A DNA stretch of 57,932 bases. Origin: a virus. Numbering within the stretch: position 1 is the first letter of the stretch; each line of letters opens with the position of its first letter. The position numbers and the translations under genes are program-made. The stretch is from the IMG/VR virus record IMGVR_UViG_3300021961_010926, positions 1-57,932 of that record; one strand, given 5' to 3'. The notes beneath the pieces are model-generated. The model saw nothing but the letters and a program-made list of their open reading frames with translations, had not been told where the DNA came from and ran no database searches. Below are positions 1 to 5,188 of the stretch, one piece after another.

Positions 1-377
1 CCCTTCACCACGCGATAGCACTTGGATACGTTGAACGTGGTACCTACGGCAAACTCGGCCAGGTCGGTGATGTTCTTGAGACCGGCACGCTCGAGGGCTT
101 TCAGAACCGTATAGGTTTTACCCAGGCCACCCTCACCGGTGATGATAACCGAAGGCATCGACGCCTTGGCCACCATGTTGACCATCTGAGTCACGAAGTC
201 AAAGCGCTGGTTGATCGAGAATTCCGATGGGCGAGCCTGGGCTTCTTTCACCGCACCAGACATCTCTTTGACCTTGGCTTTGACGTAGTACTGCGAGGTC
301 GACTTGACCACTACCTTGCCGGCTACGATGCCGTGATACTTACCGGAAACTGCGTCGTACTTAACTTCGTTCATCAT
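1..377 (-). CDS. P-loop ATPase, N-terminal part (runs off window)
   Basis: This gene reads leftward and continues beyond base 1, so only about 125 N-terminal residues are visible. It starts at a double ATG (377 or 374) a few bases after a strong ribosome binding site (AGAGG) in the leader of the promoter at 408-436. Near residue 85 a Walker A motif, GEGGLGKT, follows a beta-strand-like run (SVIIT), so it is a nucleotide-binding P-loop protein. The preceding segment (QRFDFVTQMVNMVAKA) looks like the lead-in to an AAA-type ATPase core. The Walker B and sensor regions lie outside the window, so the subfamily cannot be named. Codon use is G+C-rich like the rest of the first 4.5 kb. Confidence 0.8.
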   Translation of the reverse strand, partial: MMNEVKYDAVSGKYHGIVAGKVVVKSTSQYYVKAKVKEMSGAVKEAQARPSEFSINQRFDFVTQMVNMVAKASMPSVIITGEGGLGKTYTVLKALERAGLKNITDLAEFAVGTTFNVSKCYRVVK

Positions 378-407
378 CTCGTTATCCTCTTCTCAATTTG
401 TACAGCC

Positions 408-436
408 ATTATACTACCGTTACGACCAAAAGGCAA
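408..436 (-). promoter_or_regulatory. sigma70-type early promoter, copy 1
   Basis: Minus-strand -35 TTGCCT (431-436) and -10 TATAAT (408-413) are separated by exactly 17 bp. The spacer (TTTGGTCGTAACGGTAG) is shared almost unchanged with the other copies in the first 4.5 kb. It drives the ATPase gene starting at 377. Confidence 0.85.
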
Positions 437-459
437 CTGTTTTTTCAAGAAAAAACACT

Positions 460-495
460 AAGGAAATCAACAAGTTATAACCCATTGATTTCCTT
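460..495 (-). terminator. hairpin terminator, palindromic family, copy 1
   Basis: An 11-bp stem (AAGGAAATCAA pairing 460-470 with 485-495) encloses a loop containing the self-complementary GTTATAAC. On the minus strand the stem is followed by a T-rich run (AGTGTTTTTT). It sits just after the stop of the gene at 503-859 and just before promoter copy 1. Confidence 0.7.
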
Positions 496-502
496 GGAGA
501 AA

Positions 503-859
503 TTACCGACCTACGTAGCGCTGGAAGTTACTCGACACCGTAGTGGGTTTCATGAACGGATTCGGCATAACCGATTCTGACGCATGCGGATCGCGATCCT
601 TACCTGACTTAGCAACCATATTCTTGACTGCTGCTTTGCGGTCTTCACTCGCTTCCATGTCACTCTCGACGTCGCGAGTGTCGACCACCGGCTTAGCTCT
701 AACACCGGACTTCAGCAGCTTCGAAGCTTTGGTGTGGTATACGAAGGCATTGCCTTTCTTCACACCCAGCTCATTCATCAGACGCTCGATGCAGGCCTGC
801 TTATTCGGGGTTACACGTACAATCTCTACTGCTTTCTGAAGGTTCGTCGTTTTCATCAT
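503..859 (-). CDS. small basic hypothetical protein
   Basis: About 118 residues; family not recognised. The start is set at ATGATG (859/856) because the promoter leader supplies GAGGAG at the right distance; a longer reading frame upstream merely runs through the leader. The N-terminal half (residues 1-50) is helical and lysine-rich (KTTNLQKAVEIV, then ACIERLMNELGVKKGNAFVY) and resembles a compact DNA-binding fold. The middle is charged and probably disordered (DTRDVESDMEASEDRKAA). It is a single-gene cassette with promoter copy 2 upstream and a hairpin terminator downstream. A DNA-binding or host-takeover role is only a guess. Confidence 0.7.
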   Translation of the reverse strand: MMKTTNLQKAVEIVRVTPNKQACIERLMNELGVKKGNAFVYHTKASKLLKSGVRAKPVVDTRDVESDMEASEDRKAAVKNMVAKSGKDRDPHASESVMPNPFMKPTTVSSNFQRYVGR

Positions 860-882
860 ATATCTCCTCAATTGGTACAGCC

Positions 883-911
883 ATTATACTACAGTTACGA
901 CCAAAATGCAA
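883..911 (-). promoter_or_regulatory. sigma70-type early promoter, copy 2
   Basis: -35 TTGCAT (906-911), 17-bp spacer, -10 TATAAT (883-888). Drives 503-859. The leader carries GAGGAG before the ATG. Confidence 0.85.
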
Positions 912-924
912 CTGTTATTTTCTT

Positions 925-962
925 CAATGAAATCAACAAGTTATAACCCATTGATTTCATTG
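925..962 (-). terminator. hairpin, palindromic family, copy 2
   Basis: A 12-bp stem (CAATGAAATCAA, 925-936 with 951-962) surrounds the same GTTATAAC core. The T-run (GAGTTTTTAG) follows on the plus-strand side, overlapping the 3' end of the next gene, and the minus-strand side is only weakly T-rich. It may therefore be bidirectional or partly regulatory. Confidence 0.5.
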
Positions 963-968
963 GAGTTT

Positions 969-1214
969 TTAGAACGGTGCATCTTCACCGTAGCAGCCGT
1001 AGTCCTCATCGGTACCCCATCCGGCAGAGGCCAGAGCCGAAGCGTGGTCTCCGTCCATGGAATCATCACCGATGTACTCCTCAGATTCCATAGCCTCCAA
1101 AACCGTCTGTACCCATTCAATCGGTACGGACAATCCTTTAGATACCTGCTCTACACTGTAGCCAGCGCACAGCATCTCTTCAATATCAATCATCACATCA
1201 GAAATACGTCCCAT
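969..1214 (-). CDS. small acidic protein with conserved C-terminal tail
   Basis: 81 residues, start preceded by AGGAG. Residues 1-45 (ISDVMIDIEEMLCAGYSVEQ, then VSKGLSVPIEWVQ) fit a helix-turn-helix-like or small helical domain. The last 18 or so residues (ASAGWGTDEDYGCYGEDAPF) are strongly acidic and aromatic. The protein at 2995-3261 is a clear paralogue sharing both the IDIE-ML head and the tail, while the middle differs. The invariant tail suggests a binding peptide. Own promoter (copy 3) upstream, hairpin downstream. Function unknown. Confidence 0.75.
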   Translation of the reverse strand: MGRISDVMIDIEEMLCAGYSVEQVSKGLSVPIEWVQTVLEAMESEEYIGDDSMDGDHASALASAGWGTDEDYGCYGEDAPF

Positions 1215-1250
1215 CTTAGATCTCCTCTTGGTTTCTCATTTTGTACACGT

Positions 1251-1279
1251 ATTATACTACCGTTACGACCAAAAGGCAA
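1251..1279 (-). promoter_or_regulatory. sigma70-type early promoter, copy 3
   Basis: -35 TTGCCT (1274-1279), 17-bp spacer, -10 TATAAT (1251-1256). Drives 969-1214. Confidence 0.85.
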
Positions 1280-1365
1280 CTGTTTTTTACAGAAGAATAC
1301 CTGAGCAGATCGATAGGATATAGAGGTACTCGCCCTGTTTGTCTCCCCCCGTCTCCGGTTGCCGT
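1280..1365 (-). ncRNA. possible short untranslated RNA between two promoters
   Basis: A second promoter (1371-1399) fires into this stretch, which holds no convincing reading frame before the next promoter. The minus-strand transcript would contain a roughly 7-bp stem, GAGUACC with GGUAUUC, near its 3' part. This is a candidate small RNA or a relic cassette that lost its gene. Evidence is structural only. Confidence 0.3.
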
Positions 1366-1371
1366 ACGGCA
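1360..1371. promoter_or_regulatory. 12-bp perfect palindrome over a start site
   Basis: TGCCGTACGGCA is perfectly self-complementary and covers the expected transcription start of the promoter at 1371-1399. It touches the -10 box, the position expected for an operator. Confidence 0.35.
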
Positions 1372-1399
1372 TTATACATCATTTCGGTCGGAAAATCCA
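1371..1399 (-). promoter_or_regulatory. sigma70-type promoter with unrelated spacer
   Basis: -35 TGGATT (1394-1399), 17-bp spacer, -10 TATAAT (1371-1376). The core matches copies 7 and 9 but the spacer sequence is different, so it is not a simple duplicate of the cassette promoter. No obvious gene follows before the next promoter. Confidence 0.6.
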
Positions 1400-1412
1400 C
1401 TAGAAAAACCCT

Positions 1413-1448
1413 AAGGAAATCAATGGGTTATAACTTATTGATTTGCAA
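1413..1448 (-). terminator. hairpin, palindromic family, copy 3 (inverted, degenerate)
   Basis: AAATCAAT (1417-1424) pairs with ATTGATTT (1437-1444) around GGGTTATAACTT, which is the loop of copies 1-2 in reverse orientation. The outer pairs have decayed. The 3' arm overlaps the last codons of the gene at 1435-1755. A T-run (AGGGTTTTTC) follows on the minus strand. Confidence 0.5.
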
Positions 1449-1755
1449 GGCCTTTTGTAGCTACCACCAACATAGCCATAGCTCGATCGATCACGCGGTG
1501 TGCACCACCGGCCACCCAGCCAGCTTCCTCGCAGAAGTCGACACTGGAGGACTTGTAGATGTCATCCTTCGTGGTAATACCGTTAGCGATGAACAGATCC
1601 AGCAACTCAGAGGCTGAGGTAGCTCGACCCACTCTCACTCGATTGACGTCTACTTCTAACGCCGATGCACGTGCACTGATGAATACATGGTTGATCATGG
1701 TACGCTCCCATTCACCGTTTACTTTTTTGAAGCCAGGTGGAGTAAAATAGGCCAT
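1435..1755 (-). CDS. hypothetical protein, last gene of a three-gene operon
   Basis: 106 residues, not recognised. The N-terminus (AYFTPPGFKKVNGEWERT) is followed by a mixed alpha/beta body and a hydrophobic C-terminal helix (RVIDRAMAMLVVATKGLA). Its ATG overlaps the stop of the upstream gene by one base (TAATG), so it should be translationally coupled in the operon 2221 to 1435 driven by promoter copy 4. The stop lies inside a degenerate hairpin terminator. Confidence 0.7.
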   Translation of the reverse strand: MAYFTPPGFKKVNGEWERTMINHVFISARASALEVDVNRVRVGRATSASELLDLFIANGITTKDDIYKSSSVDFCEEAGWVAGGAHRVIDRAMAMLVVATKGLANQ

Positions 1756-1988
1756 TACGCTTGCTCCGCATATTCCTGAACTTCATCGATGCAGTTCATG
1801 AGATCTTCACACATTCCGAACATCTCATTGAACGCCTGGCGTTCTTCGCGTGACATGTCGTTCAAAAACTCATGAGCCCCTTCTCGACCGTTTTCCAACG
1901 CTTCTCGCATATTATCGATTAGCTGATCCATGGCTTGCTTGGTGTTCTCGAACATGCAGTATGACATATTAGGGTAACGGCTTGACAT
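1755..1988 (-). CDS. NMSYC-motif small phage protein
   Basis: 77 residues. The N-terminus carries PNMSYCMFENTKQAMDQLI, the motif of a widespread family of small phage proteins (usual form NMSYCRFENT). A second member lies at 4226-4435. The rest is acidic and helical (EEREAFNEMFGMCEDLMNCI-like), with several Met and Cys residues. It is the middle gene of the operon, with one-base TAATG overlaps on both sides. No biochemical function is known to me for the family. Confidence 0.75.
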   Translation of the reverse strand: MSSRYPNMSYCMFENTKQAMDQLIDNMREALENGREGAHEFLNDMSREERQAFNEMFGMCEDLMNCIDEVQEYAEQA

Positions 1989-2221
1989 TAGATAGTCTCC
2001 AGTTGTTTTTCAGTATCGCGAAAGAGAACAGTGAATCTCATGAGACTCAGGTTCAGGTCAGTACCACAGATTTCAACCCGGTTCGAACCGTATTCAATCG
2101 TCAACCACGGTACCAGCTCTTCATTGGCATTTAGAACTAGTCTAATATCTACGATCTCACCACGAATAACACCCGCAACGCATTCCCAACGAACCCTATC
2201 ACCAATCTGTATACTTTTCAT
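1988..2221 (-). CDS. small beta-rich protein (KOW/Tudor-like)
   Basis: 77 residues beginning MKSIQIGDRVRWECVAG. The start at 2221 follows GAGGAG; the in-frame extension upstream merely translates the promoter leader. The pattern GDRVR...GEIVDI...LVPWLTIEYG...FTVLFRD is shared with the protein at 3451-3702, making them paralogues. GDRVRW followed by alternating beta strands is what KOW- or Tudor-like barrels look like, so nucleic-acid or protein binding is a reasonable guess. First gene of the operon from promoter copy 4. Confidence 0.75.
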   Translation of the reverse strand: MKSIQIGDRVRWECVAGVIRGEIVDIRLVLNANEELVPWLTIEYGSNRVEICGTDLNLSLMRFTVLFRDTEKQLETI

Positions 2222-2246
2222 ATCTATCTCCTCATTTCGTACAGCC

Positions 2247-2275
2247 ATTATACACCAGTTACGACCAAAAGGCCA
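2247..2275 (-). promoter_or_regulatory. sigma70-type early promoter, copy 4
   Basis: -35 TGGCCT (2270-2275), 17-bp spacer, -10 TATAAT (2247-2252). Heads the operon 2221-1435. Confidence 0.85.
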
Positions 2276-2282
2276 CTACTTT

Positions 2283-2504
2283 TTACTGGAAGTCAGGATA
2301 ACCACCAATGATTTTGATCTGGTCGTATGCCTGCTGAATAGAGATGGGCCTAATACCGGCCGCGTCCAGATACTCCGGACCTACGTACATCACCGGACAC
2401 CAGCGACCGGTCTGACCCTGAGCTACTATCCAGGCACCCTTCACCGGTACCGGGTACTTGCGTTCGGTGAAGTCGCACTCTGTTACCATGGCTCTCACGT
2501 ACAT
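2283..2504 (-). CDS. hypothetical protein, single-gene cassette
   Basis: 73 residues with an AGAGGAG site before the ATG and promoter copy 5 upstream. The sequence looks like a small beta-sheet domain (MYVRAMVTECDFTERKYPV, then GAWIVAQGQTGRWCPVMYVG) with a C-terminal helix (ISIQQAYDQIKII). It has two cysteines but no metal-binding pattern. I do not recognise the family. No hairpin separates it from promoter copy 4, which begins just after its stop. Confidence 0.7.
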   Translation of the reverse strand: MYVRAMVTECDFTERKYPVPVKGAWIVAQGQTGRWCPVMYVGPEYLDAAGIRPISIQQAYDQIKIIGGYPDFQ

Positions 2505-2534
2505 ATCGATCTCCTCTTCTCAATTTGTACAGCC

Positions 2535-2563
2535 ATTATACACCAGTTACGACCAAAATGCCA
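2535..2563 (-). promoter_or_regulatory. sigma70-type early promoter, copy 5
   Basis: -35 TGGCAT (2558-2563), 17-bp spacer, -10 TATAAT (2535-2540). Drives 2283-2504. Confidence 0.85.
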
Positions 2564-2566
2564 CTG

Positions 2567-2869
2567 TTATTTTACAATGCTCGTAGATGCATCTACAAAC
2601 CCTTCCGAATCGACGGTGATATCCCGAACGAGAACTTTGGATCGCAACACTGCCTGAGTAAATTCATCCCGAATAACGCTGGTGATTTCATCGATGTATT
2701 CATCCAACATACCGCATTCTACCTCAACTTTAATTGCATCCTCTAGTACCGAACTCGCACTTACATATGAGGCATAATCGCCGGGCATATCTGACATCAT
2801 TTCCTTAGCGCGCGCCACGCAGAATTCCGTAAAATTTTCAACCAGCTGATTAATATATTCTTTTTGCAT
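2567..2869 (-). CDS. acidic helical hypothetical protein
   Basis: 100 residues, almost entirely alpha-helical and acidic (EYINQLVENFTEFCVARAKE, later ECGMLDEYIDEITSVIRDEF). The start is set at 2869, six bases after GAGGAG; the ATG at 2875 abuts the ribosome binding site and is too close. Family not recognised. It is a single-gene cassette with promoter copy 6 upstream, and its stop lies four bases from the -35 box of promoter copy 5. Confidence 0.7.
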   Translation of the reverse strand: MQKEYINQLVENFTEFCVARAKEMMSDMPGDYASYVSASSVLEDAIKVEVECGMLDEYIDEITSVIRDEFTQAVLRSKVLVRDITVDSEGFVDASTSIVK

Positions 2870-2899
2870 AACCATCTCCTCTTCTCAATTTGTACACGT

Positions 2900-2928
2900 A
2901 TTATACTACCGTTACGCCCAAAAGGCAA
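2900..2928 (-). promoter_or_regulatory. sigma70-type early promoter, copy 6
   Basis: -35 TTGCCT (2923-2928), 17-bp spacer, -10 TATAAT (2900-2905). Drives 2567-2869. Confidence 0.85.
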
Positions 2929-2951
2929 CTGTTTTTTCAAGAAAAAACTCC

Positions 2952-2987
2952 AATGAAATCAATAGGTTATAACTCGTTGATTTCATT
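2952..2987 (-). terminator. hairpin, palindromic family, copy 4
   Basis: An 11-bp stem, AATGAAATCAA (2952-2962) with TTGATTTCATT (2977-2987), surrounds GTTATAAC in the inverted loop orientation. T-rich on the minus side (GAGTTTTTTC) and also on the plus side (ACTTTTTAG). It follows the stop of 2995-3261. Confidence 0.65.
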
Positions 2988-2994
2988 AGACTTT

Positions 2995-3261
2995 TTAGAA
3001 CGGTGCTTCTTCACCGTAGTACCCGTAATCCTCATCGGTACCGTAGCCAGCCGAAGCCATAGCCGTGTCCCAATCACCATCCATTTCAGCCTGATATCGA
3101 TCGATGCGGTGGGATTCCTCTTCGATCATCTCTTGGATCATCTCTTGGATTGGAGTTACCCATGAAGTCGGGATACCCAGCGCTTTCGCGGTTTCCTCGA
3201 CCGTCTTTCCGTTCAACAGCATGTCTTCAATATCGATAGCAAGATCACTCATACGGCTCAT
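2995..3261 (-). CDS. small acidic protein, paralogue of 969-1214
   Basis: About 88 residues from the ATG at 3261, after AGAGGAAAG in the leader. Residues 1-35 (SRMSDLAIDIEDMLLNGKTV, then EETAKALGIPTSWV) look helix-turn-helix-like, followed by a repeated IQEMIQEMIEEE helix. The C-terminal tail (ASAGYGTDEDYGYYGEEAPF) is nearly identical to that of 969-1214. The head and tail are conserved while the linker differs. Cassette with promoter copy 7 upstream and a hairpin downstream. Function unknown. Confidence 0.75.
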   Translation of the reverse strand: MSRMSDLAIDIEDMLLNGKTVEETAKALGIPTSWVTPIQEMIQEMIEEESHRIDRYQAEMDGDWDTAMASAGYGTDEDYGYYGEEAPF

Positions 3262-3299
3262 ATCACTTTCCTCTTGTGGTTTCCTCATTTCGTACAGCC

Positions 3300-3328
3300 A
3301 TTATACTACAGTTACGACCAAAAATCCA
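3300..3328 (-). promoter_or_regulatory. sigma70-type early promoter, copy 7
   Basis: -35 TGGATT (3323-3328), 17-bp spacer, -10 TATAAT (3300-3305). Drives 2995-3261. Confidence 0.85.
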
Positions 3329-3343
3329 CTACTTTTTACAAAA

Positions 3344-3395
3344 AAAACTCCAATGAAATCAATAGGTTATAACTCGTTGAATTCATTGGAGTTTT
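3344..3395. terminator. long bidirectional hairpin, palindromic family, copy 5
   Basis: The longest member. AAAACTCCAATGAA (3344-3357) pairs with TTCATTGGAGTTTT (3382-3395), so the A-tract/T-tract flanks become part of the stem, with GTTATAAC in the loop. It lies between the 3451-4157 operon and promoter copy 7. A second GC-rich hairpin, GGGTGC (3413-3418) with GCACCC (3433-3438), lies between it and the stop at 3451. Confidence 0.65.
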
Positions 3396-3450
3396 CGAAG
3401 AAGCGAGGGCCCGGGTGCAAAGAGGAGGAGAAGCACCCAGACCCCCTTAA

Positions 3451-3702
3451 CTAGCAGGTGAATCGACAGCGACTCTGCATAGCCACGTCGCGGAACAACA
3501 CCTTAATATCTTTAGTAACATCTACCATGGCAATACGGTTATAGCTGCCATCCATATACGAGATCTCTGCCACCGGTACGAGCTTACCACTGGCCGTCTC
3601 CTGAACCACGATGTTAGTAACCTCACCAAACCAATCGCTTGGATGATTCTTCAACGGGAACCGCACTCGATCCCCTACGCTCAGATTGAATCGCTTACTC
3701 AT
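3451..3702 (-). CDS. small beta-rich protein, paralogue of 1988-2221
   Basis: 83 residues. MSKRFNLSVGDRVRFPLKNH leads into GEVTNIVV, then LVPVAEISYMDGSYNRIAMV and KVLFRDVAM, matching the paralogue at 1988-2221 along its length. Probably a KOW/Tudor-like small barrel. Its ATG overlaps the stop of the upstream gene by one base (TAATG). Its own stop is followed by two hairpins. A cysteine at the extreme C-terminus is not shared by the paralogue. Confidence 0.7.
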   Translation of the reverse strand: MSKRFNLSVGDRVRFPLKNHPSDWFGEVTNIVVQETASGKLVPVAEISYMDGSYNRIAMVDVTKDIKVLFRDVAMQSRCRFTC

Positions 3703-4157
3703 TACGCAGCCTCCACAATAGAACCCAACCGCTTCACCAGATCACGACCGTAATCCGTGAAGAGAATGCCCTGCATGTAAACCCAATGCTCTAAATCCTG
3801 TTCGCCCTGAACTAACCAGCGAAGTGCAGTCTCCTCGTCACCTGCTCCCATCTCAATGGTGTGTTGAACCAGAGCTTTGAACTTCTCTACTGCCTGAGCA
3901 GCTTCCTTCTTTTCGAAGTCGATAGATTCTACCACGCGATCCGACCATGCGATGCACTCTTCCTCGAGCTCAGCAATGGTCATGTTTGTGATATCCATCC
4001 GAACACGCCAGCCCTGAGCGTCCTTAGATGCATCTGAGATATATTGATACAGCTCCACTGCGTAGGCCTCCATTGCTACTTCAGGAGTGCTATAGCGGCT
4101 GGCATCAACGCCATCGGCGATTACGGTGTATCCTACGTAGTCTTGTGTGGTGTTCAT
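3702..4157 (-). CDS. hypothetical acidic protein
   Basis: About 151 residues from the ATG at 4157 (MNTTQDYVGYTVIADGVDAS), seven bases after GGAG. The 18-codon open extension upstream is the promoter itself and is not coding. The sequence is mostly helical and acidic, with tryptophans (WRVRMDI, AWSDRVV, LRWLVQGEQDLEHWVY). No recognisable motif. First gene of a two-gene operon from promoter copy 8. Confidence 0.7.
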   Translation of the reverse strand: MNTTQDYVGYTVIADGVDASRYSTPEVAMEAYAVELYQYISDASKDAQGWRVRMDITNMTIAELEEECIAWSDRVVESIDFEKKEAAQAVEKFKALVQHTIEMGAGDEETALRWLVQGEQDLEHWVYMQGILFTDYGRDLVKRLGSIVEAA

Positions 4158-4182
4158 ATCGATCTCCTCATTTCGTACAGCC

Positions 4183-4211
4183 ATTATACCATGGTTACGA
4201 CCAAAAGGCAA
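4183..4211 (-). promoter_or_regulatory. sigma70-type early promoter, copy 8
   Basis: -35 TTGCCT (4206-4211), 17-bp spacer (3' part CATGG instead of the usual CGGTAG), -10 TATAAT (4183-4188). Drives 4157-3451. Confidence 0.85.
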
Positions 4212-4225
4212 CTGTTTTTTCAGGG

Positions 4226-4435
4226 TTACTCGTCGAGTACATGGTGCATAGTTTCGCTCAGGCGATCATATTCCTCGAGGAACTGTTGACAAAGGCTTCT
4301 CATGTATCGATAAGCACTGTACTCAGTTGAGTTCAGATCTAGATCTTGCCAGGTATTAGACTCTATCATAGCATCGACGCAATCACGAAGATCCCCACTG
4401 GTATTCTCAAAACGACAATAGCTCATGTTCGGCAT
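4226..4435 (-). CDS. NMSYCRFENT small phage protein
   Basis: 69 residues from the ATG at 4435 (AGAGGAAAG upstream). The N-terminus PNMSYCRFENTSGDLRDCVD is the canonical form of a small protein family common in phages. The rest is helical (YRYMRSLCQQFLEEYDRLSE). It is a paralogue of 1755-1988. The family's function is unknown to me. Single cassette from promoter copy 9. Confidence 0.8.
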   Translation of the reverse strand: MPNMSYCRFENTSGDLRDCVDAMIESNTWQDLDLNSTEYSAYRYMRSLCQQFLEEYDRLSETMHHVLDE

Positions 4436-4473
4436 ATCACTTTCCTCTTGTGGATTCCTCATTTCGTACAGCC

Positions 4474-4502
4474 ATTATACGGCAGTTACTTCCAAAAATC
4501 CA
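4474..4502 (-). promoter_or_regulatory. sigma70-type early promoter, copy 9
   Basis: -35 TGGATT (4497-4502), 17-bp spacer, -10 TATAAT (4474-4479). Drives 4226-4435 and is the last copy of the dense array. Confidence 0.8.
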
Positions 4503-4516
4503 CAACAATAACATGC

Positions 4517-4539
4517 GGTATTAGTTTAAGTTAATCAAA
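4517..4539. repeat. 23-bp direct repeat, left copy
   Basis: GGTATTAGTTTAAGTTAATC plus AAA, identical to 4935-4957. The two copies bracket the plus-strand homing-endonuclease-like gene. The core TTAGTTTAAGTTAA is itself an imperfect palindrome. Confidence 0.8.
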
Positions 4540-4541
4540 CG

Positions 4542-4549
4542 GATAAATA
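4542..4549 (+). promoter_or_regulatory. gp55-type late promoter candidate
   Basis: GATAAATA differs at one position from the T4 late consensus TATAAATA and lies 30 bases before the plus-strand ATG at 4579. T4 homing-endonuclease genes often carry their own late promoter, so this fits, but one 8-mer is weak evidence. Confidence 0.4.
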
Positions 4550-4578
4550 CGTATATCCACTCTGCTTATTTCGAGAAT

Positions 4579-4899
4579 ATGATATCTTTCAAAGTGTTTA
4601 TAATAGAAGGTGGTGATACACTTTCACCACAGCACAAACAAGCTATAGCTAGAGGCAGAAGAGGTTCTAGACATTCGAGCACTACTAAGCTTAAGATAGC
4701 TAAGTCCATGGAAGGTAAAAAGAACTTCGAAGGTGAAGAGCACACCGAAAGATCTAAAGATCTTATAGGCGCTAAGCGTGGCTCAGCCGATAGAATTAAA
4801 GGCAGGCGATGGATAGTCAATCGCCGCGGCAAAACTTACCGCAAGTATCAAGCCCCCGTAGGCTATAAGCTAGGCAAGCGTGAATTTAACCGACGATAA
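4579..4899 (+). CDS. NUMOD3-type homing-endonuclease-like protein (short)
   Basis: 106 residues on the opposite strand from its neighbours, very basic. Residues 13-70 hold two DNA-binding repeats of the NUMOD3 type (SPQHKQAIARGRRG; HSSTTKLKIAKSMEGKK, then EEHTERSKDLIGAKRG), as found C-terminal to GIY-YIG or HNH catalytic domains in T4 Seg-type enzymes. No GIY-YIG or HNH catalytic residues are visible, so this is either a DNA-binding remnant or a minimal derivative. A terminal segment (RWIVNRRGKTYRKYQAPVGY, then KLGKREFNRR) resembles the end of the homologue at 11789-12343. Flanked by 23-bp direct repeats. No good ribosome binding site. Confidence 0.7.
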   Translation: MISFKVFIIEGGDTLSPQHKQAIARGRRGSRHSSTTKLKIAKSMEGKKNFEGEEHTERSKDLIGAKRGSADRIKGRRWIVNRRGKTYRKYQAPVGYKLGKREFNRR

Positions 4900-4934
4900 G
4901 TTTCTGTATATTCTCTTCGCGATCTCTTACTTGT

Positions 4935-4957
4935 GGTATTAGTTTAAGTTAATCAAA
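4935..4957. repeat. 23-bp direct repeat, right copy
   Basis: Identical to 4517-4539 and 418 bp from it. It closes the segment carrying the homing-endonuclease-like gene. Confidence 0.8.
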
Positions 4958-5150
4958 ACAACGTATACCTGTATATACTACGACCAAAAGGCAACTGATT
5001 TTAAACTATTGATTTTAGTGGAGTTTTACCCTGTTTTTTCTCGATTTGCAATATTTTCCGACACTTACTCGATATCGCCGTAGTATAATCGATTACGCGC
5101 AGTTTTTCTTTTTCTATATAATACCAATGTATCAGTTTAACGTTCTTAAA

Positions 5151-5188
5151 TAGTAGTGTAATCTACTAACTAGTAGTGTATTCTACTA
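5151..5188. repeat. two tandem hairpin repeats (20-bp period)
   Basis: TAGTAGTGTAATCTACTA (5151-5168) and TAGTAGTGTATTCTACTA (5171-5188) are tandem near-identical units. Each is an inverted repeat (TAGTAG...CTACTA) with a 6-base loop. They lie downstream of the minus-strand gene block ending at 5238, so they could stabilise or end its transcript, or form two adjacent dyad binding sites. Confidence 0.6.

Noticed and set aside
2031-2657. Long plus-strand open frame (about 208 codons) across the cassette block
   Set aside because: It runs through two promoters and antisense to three well-supported minus-strand genes; no ribosome site; shadow of G+C-rich coding on the other strand.
4158-4211. 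N-terminal extension of the 3702-4157 gene (and the similar one before 1988-2221)
   Set aside because: The extra codons translate the promoter and leader themselves; the strong ribosome site lies after them.
408-4502. Regularly repeated 30-60 bp sequences suggesting a CRISPR array
   Set aside because: The repeats are promoters, leaders and hairpins; the intervening pieces are genes of different length rather than uniform spacers.
5084-5089. Plus-strand TATAAT
   Set aside because: No acceptable -35 element at 16-18 bp and no gene follows in that direction.
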